This document shows, piece by piece, positions 25,036-34,978 of a stretch of DNA of 64,000 nucleotides (its first letter is position 1; each line of letters opens with the position of its first letter). The notes beneath the pieces were generated by a model. The model made no database searches. It had not been told where the DNA came from and was given only the letters and a program-made list of their open reading frames with translations. Both the position numbers and the translations under genes were made by a program. The DNA comes from DASZQY01 sp036511595. GTDB lineage: Bacteria > Pseudomonadota > Alphaproteobacteria > Rhizobiales > Kaistiaceae. The DNA lies in the NCBI GenBank assembly GCA_036511595.1, contig DATCBY010000051.1, positions 11,385 through 75,384 on the forward strand. The letters are read 5' to 3'.

Positions 25036-26493
25036 ATGTATCTCGGACTCGATATCGGCACCTCGTCGGTCAAGGCGGTGCTCATCGACGACGAACAGGC
25101 GGTCGTTGCCAGCCGGACCGCGCCGCTCGAGGTTTCGAGGCCGCACTCCGGCTGGTCGGAGCAGGATCCGGAAGGCTGGTGGACTGCCTGCGGCGACGTG
25201 CTGGTCGCGTTGGCGCGATCGCACGCCGCAGCAGTGAGCGCGGTGAGGGGCATCGGCCTCTCTGGCCACATGCACGGCGCGACGTTGCTCGACTCCGCCG
25301 ACCGGCCTCTCCGCCCGTGCATCCTCTGGAACGACGTGCGCTCAGCCGACGAAGCCGCCGAACTCGATCGCAATCCGAGCTTCCGCAGGATCACCGGCAA
25401 TATCGTCTTTCCCGGCTTCACCGCGCCGAAGCTCGTCTGGGTGGCGAAACATGAGCCGGAAATCTTCGCCAAGGTGGCGACGGTCCTGCTGCCGAAGGAT
25501 TACGTGCGACTCAAGCTCACCGGCGACCGCGCCTCCGAGATGTCGGATTCGGCAGGCACGTCATGGCTGGATGTCGGGCGGCGCGACTGGAGCGACGAAC
25601 TGCTCGCCGCGACCCGGCTCAGCCGCAAGCAGATGCCGAGGCTTTACGAGGGTTCCGCCCCGACCGGTCGCTTGCGTGCCGACCTCGCCAGGCGCTGGGC
25701 CATGGCGAATCCGCCGATCATCGCCGGCGGCGGCGGTGACAATGCCGCGACGGCATGCGGCCTCGGCGTGGTGCGGCCGGGCACCGCCTTCGTCTCGCTC
25801 GGCACGTCCGGTGTTCTTTTCGTCTCCAATGCCCGCTTTTCGCCCGATCCCGAGACGGCGGTGCACGCCTTCTGCCACGCCGTGCCCCACACGTGGCACC
25901 AGATGGGCGTGATCCTTTCCGCCGCCGGCGCCCTCGAATGGCTGGCGGAGTTGTTCGGAACAAGCGCCGCGGAAATCACCCGACCGCTCGATGGCCAGGA
26001 TGCCGGCCCCGGAGACGTGATCTTCCTGCCCTACCTCGGTGGCGAGCGCACGCCGCATAACGATGCCGCGGTCCGCGGAAGTTTCGTCGGCGTGAACTAT
26101 GCGACCGACAGGACGGCGCTTGCGCGTGCGGTGCTGGAGGGCGTCGCGTTTGCGTTCGCGGATAATCTCGCGGCGCTGCGCAAGGCCGGCGCGACGGTTA
26201 CCCGCGCGCTGGCGAGCGGCGGCGGCTCGCGCTCGCGTGCCTGGCTCGCCATCATTGCCAACGCGTTGAATATTGCCATAGACGTGCCGGAGGAGGGCGA
26301 CTTCGGCGCCGGCCTCGGCGCAGCGCGTCTCGGCATGATCGCGGCAACAGGTTCTGATCCGTTCGCCGTTTGCGCGCCGCCCAGGATCCGCGAGACGATC
26401 GAGCCTGACAGTAACATGGTGCCGGCCTATGCCGCTGCCTACGCGACCTACAAGAAACTCTATCCTGCCATCAAGGAGGCGACATCCCCATGA
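25036..26493 (+). CDS. xylB: Xylulokinase
   Basis: The 485-residue FGGY-family kinase phosphorylates D-xylulose to xylulose 5-phosphate. It opens with the phosphate-binding LGLDIGTSSVKAVLIDDE, has SGHMHGATLLD and RPCILWNDVRS (substrate region), and the C-terminal FGGY features LPYLGGERTPHND and ALASGGGSRSRAWL. The length is normal. Its stop overlaps the xylA start by 4 bp. Confidence 0.94.
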   Translation: MYLGLDIGTSSVKAVLIDDEQAVVASRTAPLEVSRPHSGWSEQDPEGWWTACGDVLVALARSHAAAVSAVRGIGLSGHMHGATLLDSADRPLRPCILWNDVRSADEAAELDRNPSFRRITGNIVFPGFTAPKLVWVAKHEPEIFAKVATVLLPKDYVRLKLTGDRASEMSDSAGTSWLDVGRRDWSDELLAATRLSRKQMPRLYEGSAPTGRLRADLARRWAMANPPIIAGGGGDNAATACGLGVVRPGTAFVSLGTSGVLFVSNARFSPDPETAVHAFCHAVPHTWHQMGVILSAAGALEWLAELFGTSAAEITRPLDGQDAGPGDVIFLPYLGGERTPHNDAAVRGSFVGVNYATDRTALARAVLEGVAFAFADNLAALRKAGATVTRALASGGGSRSRAWLAIIANALNIAIDVPEEGDFGAGLGAARLGMIAATGSDPFAVCAPPRIRETIEPDSNMVPAYAAAYATYKKLYPAIKEATSP

Positions 26494-27806
26494 GTGCGCG
26501 TTTTTTCGGCCAGGAGAAGCCGGTGAAATATGTCGGCCAGAAGGCCGCCGACGGGTTCGCCTTCCGCTGGTACGATCCCAACCGCAAGGTGCTCGGCAAG
26601 CGCATGGAGGACCACCTCCGCTTCGCCATCTGCTACTGGCACTCGTTCACATGGCCGGGTACCGACCCGTTCGGTGGCGAGACGTTCATGCGCCCGTGGA
26701 TGCACATGGACGACCCGATGGCGGCGGCCCGCCAGAAGGCAGACGTCGCCTTCGAGATGTTTCGCCTGCTGAACGTGCCGTTCTTCACCTTCCATGATCG
26801 CGACATCGCGCCGGAAGGCGCGACGCTCGCCGAGTCCAATCGCAACGTCCGAGCCATCGGCGAGGTCTTCGCGAAGAAAATGGAGAAGGCGAAGGTCAGG
26901 CTCCTCTGGGGCACCGCCAACCTGTTCTCCAATCGCCGCTACATGGCCGGCGCCGCAACCAACCCCGACCCCGAGGTCTTTGCCTACGCCGCCGCGCAGG
27001 TGAAGAACGCGCTCGACCTGACCCATGACCTGGGCGGCGCCAACTATGTGCTGTGGGGCGGCCGCGAAGGTTACGAGACGCTGCTCAACACCGACATGAG
27101 CCGAGAGCTGGATCAGTTCGGCCGGTTTCTGACCATGGTCGTCGAACACAAGGCGAAGATCGGCTTCAAGGGCACGATCCTGATCGAGCCGAAGCCGAAG
27201 GAACCGACCAAGCACCAGTATGACTACGACGTCGGGACCATCTACGGCATGCTCCAGCGCTTCGATCTCGACAAACAGGTCAAGATCAACATCGAGCAGA
27301 ACCATGCTATCCTCGCCGGCCACACCTTCGAGCACGAACTGTCGCTGGCCGTCGCCAATGGGATTCTCGGTTCCATCGATATCAACCGCGGCGACTACCT
27401 GCTCGGCTGGGACACGGACCAGTTCGCCATGTCGATCCCGGAGATCGCGCTCACCTGCTACACCATCTTCAAGGCAGGCGGCTTCACTACCGGGGGGTTT
27501 AACTTCGATGCCAAGATTCGCCGCCAGTCGATCGAGCCGGACGATCTGCTGATCGCCCACGCCGGTTCGATGGACGCATGCGCCCGCGGTCTGCTGACCG
27601 CTGAGCAGATGATCCAGGACGGGAAGCTCGCAGCGTTCGTCGAGGACCGCTACGCCGGATGGAAGGGCAAGGAGGGCAAGGCCATCCTCGCCGGCAAGAG
27701 GTCACTGGACGACCTCTCGGCGTATGTGCTGAAAAAGAATATGGAACCGCAGCCGAGAAGCGGCAGGCAGGAGTACCTCGAGACGTTGCTCAACACCTAC
27801 ATTTAG
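26490..27806 (+). CDS. xylA: Xylose isomerase
   Basis: The 438-residue enzyme interconverts D-xylose and D-xylulose. Family signatures include FFTFHDRDIAPEG with the catalytic His, LWGTANLFSNRRYMAGAATN, VLWGGREGYETLLNTD, ILIEPKPKEPTKHQYDYD (metal-binding Glu), and IEQNHAILAGHTFEHE. The length is that of class II xylose isomerases. AAGGAGG lies about 10 nt upstream of the ATG. With xylB it forms the isomerase route for xylose; no xylose transporter is encoded beside it. Confidence 0.97.
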   Translation: MSARFFGQEKPVKYVGQKAADGFAFRWYDPNRKVLGKRMEDHLRFAICYWHSFTWPGTDPFGGETFMRPWMHMDDPMAAARQKADVAFEMFRLLNVPFFTFHDRDIAPEGATLAESNRNVRAIGEVFAKKMEKAKVRLLWGTANLFSNRRYMAGAATNPDPEVFAYAAAQVKNALDLTHDLGGANYVLWGGREGYETLLNTDMSRELDQFGRFLTMVVEHKAKIGFKGTILIEPKPKEPTKHQYDYDVGTIYGMLQRFDLDKQVKINIEQNHAILAGHTFEHELSLAVANGILGSIDINRGDYLLGWDTDQFAMSIPEIALTCYTIFKAGGFTTGGFNFDAKIRRQSIEPDDLLIAHAGSMDACARGLLTAEQMIQDGKLAAFVEDRYAGWKGKEGKAILAGKRSLDDLSAYVLKKNMEPQPRSGRQEYLETLLNTYI

Positions 27807-27859
27807 CGCGGCGGATGGCGAGACGAACCCGCCGCGATGCTGCCCGGAGGGAGGACGCT

Positions 27860-28915
27860 ATGAAGACGATCAAGGGGCCGGCAATTTTTCTCGCCCAGTT
27901 CGCTGGCGATGCCGCGCCGTTCAACACGCTGAAGGGCATGGCCGGCTGGGCCGCGTCGCTCGGCTACAAGGGCATCCAGATCCCGGCGTGGGACGGGCGC
28001 CTAATCGACATCAAGAAAGCCGCATCGAGCAAGACCTACTGCGACGAGATCAATGGCGTGGTGAAGGAGGCGGGCCTCGCCATCACGGAGCTCGCCTGCC
28101 ACCTTCAGGGTCAGCTGGTGGCGGTGAACCCGCTGTTTGATGCGGCCTTTGACGGTTTCGCGGTGCCCGAGGTGCGTGGTGACCCGAAGGCGCGCCAGAA
28201 ATGGGCCGTCGATCAGGTCAAGGCGACGCTGAAGGCGTCCTCCAATCTTGGCCTGAAGTCGACCCCCACCTTCACGGGAGCGTTCGTGTGGCCTTTCATG
28301 TATCCGTGGCCGCAGCGCCCGGCGGGGCTGGTCGAAACCGCGTTCGACGAACTGGCCAAGCGCTGGAAGCCGATCTTCGAGTACGCCGACGACCAGGGCG
28401 TGGACGTCGCGTTCGAACTGCATCCCGGCGAGGACATCCACGATGGCGTCACGTTCGAGATGCTGCTCGACCGGGTGGGCGGCCACAAGCGTTGCGGCAT
28501 CAACTACGACCCATCGCACTTCATCCTGCAGCAGCTCGACTATCTCGAATTCATCGACATCTATCACGAGCGGATTTTCGCCTTCCACGTCAAGGATGCG
28601 GAGTTCAACCCGACTGGCAGGCAGGGTGCCTACGGCGGCTTCCAGTCGTGGGTGAACCGGGCCGGTCGCTTCCGCTCGCTGGGCGACGGGCAGGTCGATT
28701 TCGGCGCCATCTTCTCCAAACTCTCCCAATACGACTATGACCGCTGGGCGGTGCTCGAATGGGAGTGCTGCATCAAGAGCCCCGAGCAGGGGGCGGCAGA
28801 GGGCGCGCCGTTCATTGCGAAGCACATCATCGAGGTGACGACGAGGGCCTTCGACGACTTTGCCTCGAGCGGCGTCGATGAGAAGGCGAACCGCAAGATG
28901 CTTGGTATCGGTTGA
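27860..28915 (+). CDS. Sugar phosphate isomerase/epimerase-like TIM-barrel protein
   Basis: The 351-residue product belongs to the AP endonuclease 2-type TIM-barrel group that includes many sugar isomerases and epimerases. Visible metal/substrate segments are VAFELHPGEDIHDG, CGINYDPSHFI, and FAFHVKDAEFNPTG, followed by VLEWECCIKSPEQGAAEGA. GGAGGGAGGA precedes the ATG at 27860. It lies between xylA and a Gfo/Idh/MocA oxidoreductase gene; this pairing is frequent in operons for keto-sugar, inositol or rare-sugar conversion. The exact substrate cannot be read from the sequence. Confidence 0.85.
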   Translation: MKTIKGPAIFLAQFAGDAAPFNTLKGMAGWAASLGYKGIQIPAWDGRLIDIKKAASSKTYCDEINGVVKEAGLAITELACHLQGQLVAVNPLFDAAFDGFAVPEVRGDPKARQKWAVDQVKATLKASSNLGLKSTPTFTGAFVWPFMYPWPQRPAGLVETAFDELAKRWKPIFEYADDQGVDVAFELHPGEDIHDGVTFEMLLDRVGGHKRCGINYDPSHFILQQLDYLEFIDIYHERIFAFHVKDAEFNPTGRQGAYGGFQSWVNRAGRFRSLGDGQVDFGAIFSKLSQYDYDRWAVLEWECCIKSPEQGAAEGAPFIAKHIIEVTTRAFDDFASSGVDEKANRKMLGIG

Positions 28916-28927
28916 GGGGAGCCGGCA

Positions 28928-30094
28928 ATGGTTGAAGGACGTAGCGACGCGAAGGCCAGCGGGCGTATCCGTCTCGGCATGGTCGGCGGCGGGCAAGGCG
29001 CCTTCATCGGCGCCGTCCACCGCATCGCCGCGCGCATCGACGACCAGTACGACCTGGTCGCCGGCGCGCTTTCGTCCACGCCGAAAAAGGCAATTGCCTC
29101 GGCGCTGGAGATCGGCATCGCGCCGGACCGCGCCTATGGCTCCTTCGAGGAGATGGCGAAGGCCGAGGCCAGGCGTGCGGACGGCATCGAGGTGGTGGCG
29201 ATTGTCACGCCAAACCACATGCACGCGCCGGCCGCCAAGGCGTTCCTCAAGGCCGGCATTCACGTCATCTCCGACAAACCGCTGGCGCTCAACGCAAAGG
29301 AGGCGAAGGAGCTGGTGGCGCTGACGAAGAAGACCGGCAGGATCTTCGCTGTCACGCACAACTACACCGGCTACCCGATGATCCGTCAGGCGCGCGAGAT
29401 GATCGCCGCCGGCGAACTCGGTGATCTGCGCCTCGTGCAGGCAGAGTATGCACAGGATTGGCTGACCGAGCGCATCGAGGCGACCGGCCAGAAGCAGGCC
29501 GGCTGGCGGACCGATCCGAAACGCTCCGGCGCCGGCGCCCTCGGCGACATCGGCACCCACGCCTATAATCTCGCGTGCTTCGTCACCGGCCTGACCGCGG
29601 ACTCGCTGCTCGCCGATCTCACCTCGTTCGTCAAAGGCCGCCAAGTGGACGACAACGACAACCTGCTGCTGCGCTTCAAGAGCGGCGCCAAAGGCATGTT
29701 GTGGGCGAGCCAGGTCGCCCCCGGCAATGAGAACGGGTTGACCCTGCGCGTGTACGGCACCAAGGGCGGCATTTCCTGGAAGCAGGAAGAGCCGAACACG
29801 CTCTGGTTTGCGCCCTACGGCCAGCCGCCGCGGAAAATCACGCGCGGCGGCGCCGGCTCGGGCGCGGCGGCAGCCCGTGTCACCCGCGTTCCCTCCGGCC
29901 ATCCCGAAGGGTACCTCGAAGGCTTCGCCAATATTTACAGCGAGGTGGCACGCGCCATTCGCGCCGCGCGCGACGGCTCGAAACTCGATCGGGCGGTCGT
30001 CTTCCCGACCGTCGAGGACGGGCTGAGGGGCATGGAGTTCATCGAGGCGGCGATCAAGTCCAGCGCCAAGGGGAGTGTCTGGGTGAAGCTGTAG
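28928..30094 (+). CDS. Gfo/Idh/MocA-family oxidoreductase
   Basis: The 388-residue NAD(P)-dependent dehydrogenase has a Rossmann fold at the N-terminus (LGMVGGGQGAFIGAVHR), the family motif EKP as SDKPLALNAKEAKEL, and a C-terminal alpha/beta domain with WRTDPKRSGAGALGDIGTHA, where the Gly-Asp-Ile-Gly-Thr-His segment carries the catalytic Asp/His. GGGGAG lies just upstream of the ATG. It is the last gene of the LacI-xylBA unit, 12 bp after the TIM-barrel gene. It probably oxidises a cyclic polyol or sugar handled by the TIM-barrel enzyme; that is an inference from context. Confidence 0.9.
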   Translation: MVEGRSDAKASGRIRLGMVGGGQGAFIGAVHRIAARIDDQYDLVAGALSSTPKKAIASALEIGIAPDRAYGSFEEMAKAEARRADGIEVVAIVTPNHMHAPAAKAFLKAGIHVISDKPLALNAKEAKELVALTKKTGRIFAVTHNYTGYPMIRQAREMIAAGELGDLRLVQAEYAQDWLTERIEATGQKQAGWRTDPKRSGAGALGDIGTHAYNLACFVTGLTADSLLADLTSFVKGRQVDDNDNLLLRFKSGAKGMLWASQVAPGNENGLTLRVYGTKGGISWKQEEPNTLWFAPYGQPPRKITRGGAGSGAAAARVTRVPSGHPEGYLEGFANIYSEVARAIRAARDGSKLDRAVVFPTVEDGLRGMEFIEAAIKSSAKGSVWVKL

Positions 30095-30203
30095 CTTAGG
30101 CGAGGCGGCGCGACCCGACTCGCCTTCACCGCGAGAGCGCAGCGCAGTGCGAAGTTTGATACGCGTCGCTGGCGATGGCGCATTGCTCCGCTAGTATGCC
30201 TCT

Positions 30204-33200
30204 ATGTCGCCGCCCTCCTTCCCCGCATTCTCCGCGCCCTATGCCCCTTCCGACGAAGCGCTGATCCGCCGCTTCATCGCCGAAACGCAGCTCGACGCGG
30301 CTGCCGATGCGCGCATCGATGCGACCGCGACAGCCCTGATCGCGGCAATCCGCGCCCGCTCCGGTTCCATCGGCGGACTGGAGGATTTCCTGCGCGAATT
30401 CGCGCTGTCGACCCGCGAGGGGTTGGCACTGATGGTGCTGGCGGAAGCGCTGCTCCGCATTCCCGACAGCGCCACCCAGGACAAGCTGATCGAGGACAAG
30501 CTCGGCGGTGGCGACTGGGACGAGCACGCCGGCCATGGCGACAAGCTGTTCGTTGCCGCGTCAATCTGGGCGCTTAGCCTGTCCAGCCGCCTGGTCCAGC
30601 CGGGCGATACCCCGCAGGGCATCATCGGCGGCATCGTCCGACGCCTGGGCGCGCCCGCGGTGCGCGCCGCAACACGGCAGGGCATGCGCGTTCTCGGCCA
30701 TCATTTCGTTCTTGGCGAAACAATCGGCGACGCGTTGCATCGTGCGAAGTCTGAAGAGAAGCGCGGCGTCCGCCATTCCTACGACATGCTGGGCGAGGGT
30801 GCGCGCACCGCGGGCGACGCAGAGCGCTACCTCGCCGCCTACGCCGACGCGTTGGAAGCCATCGGCAAATCTGCGGCCAGCGGCGCAACATTGCCGGGCC
30901 GGCCGGGAATTTCAGTCAAGCTGTCCGCGCTGCACCCGCGCTATGAGGCGGTAAAGGCCGGCCGGGTCATGCCGGAGCTGGTGCCGCGACTGCTTATGCT
31001 GGCGCGCGCCGCCAAAAGCCACGACCTCAACCTCACTGTCGATGCCGAGGAGGCTGATCGGCTGGAACTATCGCTGCAGGTGTTCGCCGCCGTTGCCGGC
31101 GACCCAACGCTCGCCGGTTGGGATGGCTTCGGCCTCGCCATACAGGCCTACCAGAAGCGCGCCGCGGCCGTAGTCGAATGGATCGACGGACTCGCCGCGT
31201 CGCTTGGGCGGCGCTTGATGGTGCGGCTGGTCAAGGGCGCCTACTGGGACACCGAGGTAAAGCGGGCGCAGGAGCGCGGTCTCGCCGACTATCCGGTATT
31301 CACGCGCAAGCCCGCCACCGACCAGTCATATCTCGCCTGCGCTCATCGGCTGCTCCGCTCCCGTCCGCGCATCTATCCGCAGTTCGCCACCCACAACGCC
31401 CTGACAGTCGCAGCCATCCTGGAGATGGCTGGCGGCGCCGAGGGCTTCGAGTTCCAGCGGCTGCACGGCATGGGTGAGGCGTTGCACGCGGCGGTGGTCG
31501 AGCGCGATCCGGCGGTGGCGTATCGCATTTATGCCCCGGTCGGCGGCCATCGCGAACTGCTCGCCTACTTGGTTCGCCGTTTGCTGGAGAACGGCGCCAA
31601 TTCGTCGTTCGTCGCCGTTGTTGGCGACAAGGATATTCCGGTAGCCGAGTTGCTGCGTCGTCCCGCCGAAATGCTAGACGGCGGAACGCACGCCCGCCAT
31701 GGGCGCATCCCGCTGCCCGCGGACCTCTACGCGCCGGCCCGCAAGAATTCGCGCGGCATGGAATTCGGCTCGGCGGCCGATCTCGCTGCGCTCGTGGCGG
31801 GAATCGCAAGGGCGGATGAGCCGCTTGGTCGGGTCGTCGATCTGCCGGCGGACCAGATCGACGCGATGATGACGACAGCGGCCCAAGGCTTCGACGTCTG
31901 GTCGCGCACGCCGCCGATGCAGCGGGCCGCCGCCCTCGATCACCTGGCTGATCTCCTTGAGGCCGACCGCGACGGACTGGTGGCCTTGATGGCGCAAGAA
32001 GGCGGCAAGACGCTGGTCGACGGTGTCGCCGAGGTGCGCGAGGCGACGGATTTCTGCCGCTACTACGCTTCGCAGGCGCGGCTTCTCTTCGCCGCGGACG
32101 AAGTCATGCCCGGGCCGACCGGCGAGAGCGATAATCTCGTGCGACGCGGACGCGGCATCTTCGTCTGCATCTCGCCGTGGAATTTCCCGCTGGCGATATT
32201 CCTGGGGCAGGTCACGGCGGCGCTCGCAGCGGGCAACGCCGTTATAGCCAAGCCGGCGGAGCAGACGCCCCAGACAGCCCGCCGCGCCATGGATCTCTTC
32301 CACCGCGCCGGCATCCCGGCCGCCGCAGCACAGCTTGCCATAGGCGCCGGCAACGTTGGTGCGGCGCTAGTGGCCCATCCCGCCGTCGCCGGCGTCGCTT
32401 TCACCGGCTCGACCGAGGCTGCGTGGGCGATCAATCGCGCGCTGGCGGCGAAGCGCGGGCCGATCGTACCGCTCATCGCCGAGACCGGCGGCATCAATGC
32501 CATGATCGTCGACGCGACCGCGCTGCCGGAGCAGGTCGCCGACGATGTGATGGCGTCCGCCTTTCGCTCGGCCGGCCAGCGTTGCTCGGCGTTGCGCCTG
32601 CTCTGCGTTCAGGAAGACGTCGCCGATCGCACCGTCGCGATGATTGCCGGCGCCGCCGCGGAACTCAGCCTCGGCGATCCGCGCGATCCGGCCACCGACG
32701 TCGGTCCGGTCATCGATACGGAAGCAAAGCAGAGCCTCGACGCCCACATCGCCGCGATGCGGGCTGCGCCGTTCGCGAAGATCGTCTATGCCGGCGCCGC
32801 GCCGGCTGCCGGTGCGTTCGTCGCGCCCCACATCGTCGCGCTAGACTCGCCTTCGCGCCTGGACCACGAGGTGTTCGGGCCGATCCTTCATGTCGTTCGC
32901 TGGAAAGCCGGCGAACTCGATTCGCTGCTGAATGACATCGCCGCCACCGGCTACGGGCTCACCCTCGGCATCCATTCGCGCATCGACGAGACGGTCCGGC
33001 GCGTCATCGACCGGCTGCCGGTCGGCAACGTCTATGTCAATCGCAACATCATCGGCGCGGTCGTCGGCACGCAGCCGTTCGGCGGCTCGGGTCTATCCGG
33101 CACCGGACCAAAGGCGGGCGGCCCCGACTACCTGCGTCGCTTCGCGCTGGAGCAGGTCGTATCGGTCAACACCGCGGCAGCCGGCGGCAACGCTTCGCTG

Positions 33201-33221
33201 GTCGCCATGGACGACGACTAG
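30204..33221 (+). CDS. putA: Bifunctional proline dehydrogenase/L-glutamate gamma-semialdehyde dehydrogenase PutA
   Basis: The 1005-residue enzyme converts proline to glutamate. The N-terminal half is the FAD-dependent proline dehydrogenase barrel (GISVKLSALHPRYEA, LMVRLVKGAYWDTEVK, YPQFATHNALTVAAI, FQRLHGMGEALH). The C-terminal half is the NAD-dependent aldehyde dehydrogenase (CISPWNFPLAIFLGQV, GVAFTGSTEAAW, AETGGINAMIVD with the catalytic Glu, and the nucleophile Cys794 in SAGQRCSALRLLC). It has no N-terminal ribbon-helix-helix DNA-binding domain, so it is a type A enzyme without repressor function. The ribosome binding site is weak. An Lrp-type regulator exists at 47214 but is not adjacent. 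Confidence 0.95.
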   Translation: MSPPSFPAFSAPYAPSDEALIRRFIAETQLDAAADARIDATATALIAAIRARSGSIGGLEDFLREFALSTREGLALMVLAEALLRIPDSATQDKLIEDKLGGGDWDEHAGHGDKLFVAASIWALSLSSRLVQPGDTPQGIIGGIVRRLGAPAVRAATRQGMRVLGHHFVLGETIGDALHRAKSEEKRGVRHSYDMLGEGARTAGDAERYLAAYADALEAIGKSAASGATLPGRPGISVKLSALHPRYEAVKAGRVMPELVPRLLMLARAAKSHDLNLTVDAEEADRLELSLQVFAAVAGDPTLAGWDGFGLAIQAYQKRAAAVVEWIDGLAASLGRRLMVRLVKGAYWDTEVKRAQERGLADYPVFTRKPATDQSYLACAHRLLRSRPRIYPQFATHNALTVAAILEMAGGAEGFEFQRLHGMGEALHAAVVERDPAVAYRIYAPVGGHRELLAYLVRRLLENGANSSFVAVVGDKDIPVAELLRRPAEMLDGGTHARHGRIPLPADLYAPARKNSRGMEFGSAADLAALVAGIARADEPLGRVVDLPADQIDAMMTTAAQGFDVWSRTPPMQRAAALDHLADLLEADRDGLVALMAQEGGKTLVDGVAEVREATDFCRYYASQARLLFAADEVMPGPTGESDNLVRRGRGIFVCISPWNFPLAIFLGQVTAALAAGNAVIAKPAEQTPQTARRAMDLFHRAGIPAAAAQLAIGAGNVGAALVAHPAVAGVAFTGSTEAAWAINRALAAKRGPIVPLIAETGGINAMIVDATALPEQVADDVMASAFRSAGQRCSALRLLCVQEDVADRTVAMIAGAAAELSLGDPRDPATDVGPVIDTEAKQSLDAHIAAMRAAPFAKIVYAGAAPAAGAFVAPHIVALDSPSRLDHEVFGPILHVVRWKAGELDSLLNDIAATGYGLTLGIHSRIDETVRRVIDRLPVGNVYVNRNIIGAVVGTQPFGGSGLSGTGPKAGGPDYLRRFALEQVVSVNTAAAGGNASLVAMDDD

Positions 33222-33271
33222 CTCCGCCTCCTCGCCTCTGCCATTCTGCCGGCTCGCAGGGACTATCTCGC

Positions 33272-34978
33272 ATGAACGACAAGGCTTTTCTTTCGCGCGC
33301 CATCGATCAGGGCAGGGGAGCCGCTCCCGCCGACCTGGCAATCAAGAACGTCGGCTTGCTCGACATCGTTTCTGGCGGAGTGACGGTTACCGACATCGCC
33401 ATCTGCGGCGACCGCATCGTTGGCACCTATGCCACCGACAAGGGCGAACGCGAGATCGACGCCACCGGGCTGTTTGCCGTCCCGGGTTTCATCGACACGC
33501 ATCTCCACATCGAGTCCTCGCTGCTGACGCCGCAGGAATTCGACCGCTGTGTCCTGCCGCACGGCGCAACTACGGCGATCTGCGACCCGCACGAGATCGC
33601 CAACGTGCTGGGTCTGGAGGGCATCCGCTACTTCCTCGACAGCGCCGAGACCACGATCATGGACCTTCGCGTCCAGCTGTCGTCCTGTGTCCCGGCAACC
33701 GCGTTCGAGACATCCGGCGCGCGGCTGCTGGCGAGCGATCTCGTGCCGCTCCGCGCCCACCCGAAGGTGATCGGTCTCGCCGAATTCATGAATTTCCCCG
33801 GCGTCCTTCACAGCGAACCGGACGTGCTCGACAAGCTAGTCGCCTTCCAAGACAGCCACATCGATGGGCACGCTCCCCTTGTGCGCGGCTACGATCTCAA
33901 CGGCTATCTGTCGGCGCGCATTCGTGCCGATCATGAAACGACCATCGCCGCCGATGGGCGCGAGAAGCTCAGCAAGGGCATGCAAGTGCTCATCCGCGAA
34001 GGCTCGGTCACCAAGGACCTGCACGCGCTGGCCGAACTGCTCGATGCGAATACCTCGAGTTTCCTGTGCCTCTGCACCGACGATCGCAACCCGCTCGATA
34101 TCGGCGAGGAAGGCCATCTCGACCATCTCATCCGCACGCTGATCTCGCTCGGCCGTCCGCTGCATCACGTCTATCGCGTGGCAACCTGGTCGGCGGCCAA
34201 CGCTTTCGGCCTGCGCGATCGCGGTATGATTGCCCCGGGGAAACGCGCCGATATCGTCCTCGTCGGCGATCTCGCCGCCTGTTCGGTGAAGACAGTCATA
34301 TCCGCCGGCCGCGTCGTTGACGACGCGCTGTTCGCAACCCGCAGGAAGGTAGCGCCGGTCGGGCTCGCCAGCGTCAGGACCCGCGCCATGACTGCCGCCG
34401 ATTTCCGCGTGCCCGGTGAATCGGGAGAACTTCGTATGATCGGCGTGGCCCACGGCGGCGTGGTGACGGACGACGTCACCAAGTGGGTGGAGTCGGTGGA
34501 TGGCGTTCGCCAGGTCGATCTCGCCCGCGACGTCGCCAAGGTCGCGGTCATCGAGCGCCACGGCAAGAACGGCAACATCGCCCGCGCCTTCGTCACCGGT
34601 TTCGGCCTGCAGCGGGGCGCCATTGCATCCTCGGTCGGCCATGACAGCCACAATATCTGTGTCGTCGGCGTCGACGACGACGACATGGCCGGGGCGGTTA
34701 ATCGCCTGCGCGAGATCGGCGGCGGCTATGTGGTGGCCTCCGGTGGCGAGGTGCTGGCCGAGCTGGCGTTGCCGCTCGCCGGATTAATAAGCCTGGAGAC
34801 TTTCGAGGCCGTTCGCGCCGCGTTGGTACCGCTCCGCGGCGCGGCGCGCGACCTCGGCTGCACGCTGCCGGAACCCTTCCTCCAGGTTTCGTTCCTGCCG
34901 CTCCCGGTCATCCCGCACATGAAAATAACCGACCTTGGCCTCTTCGACGTCGACCGGTTTGCGCTTGTGGAGCAGTGA
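33272..34978 (+). CDS. ade: Adenine deaminase
   Basis: The 568-residue amidohydrolase converts adenine to hypoxanthine and ammonia. Metal-binding and family motifs are VPGFIDTHLHIESSLLTPQE, GATTAICDPHEIANV, LCTDDRNPLDIGEEGHLDH, and the C-terminal SVGHDSHNICVVG. It ends with the typical PVIPHMKITDLGLFDV, so it is full length. GCAGGGA precedes the ATG at 33272. Its last 195 bp overlap, on the opposite strand, the 3' end of the MFS transporter gene. Confidence 0.94.
   Translation: MNDKAFLSRAIDQGRGAAPADLAIKNVGLLDIVSGGVTVTDIAICGDRIVGTYATDKGEREIDATGLFAVPGFIDTHLHIESSLLTPQEFDRCVLPHGATTAICDPHEIANVLGLEGIRYFLDSAETTIMDLRVQLSSCVPATAFETSGARLLASDLVPLRAHPKVIGLAEFMNFPGVLHSEPDVLDKLVAFQDSHIDGHAPLVRGYDLNGYLSARIRADHETTIAADGREKLSKGMQVLIREGSVTKDLHALAELLDANTSSFLCLCTDDRNPLDIGEEGHLDHLIRTLISLGRPLHHVYRVATWSAANAFGLRDRGMIAPGKRADIVLVGDLAACSVKTVISAGRVVDDALFATRRKVAPVGLASVRTRAMTAADFRVPGESGELRMIGVAHGGVVTDDVTKWVESVDGVRQVDLARDVAKVAVIERHGKNGNIARAFVTGFGLQRGAIASSVGHDSHNICVVGVDDDDMAGAVNRLREIGGGYVVASGGEVLAELALPLAGLISLETFEAVRAALVPLRGAARDLGCTLPEPFLQVSFLPLPVIPHMKITDLGLFDVDRFALVEQ

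Noticed and set aside
28001..29902. 633-codon open frame antisense to the TIM-barrel and Gfo/Idh/MocA genes
   Set aside because: It spans two well-supported genes and has no domain; long antisense frames are common at this GC content.
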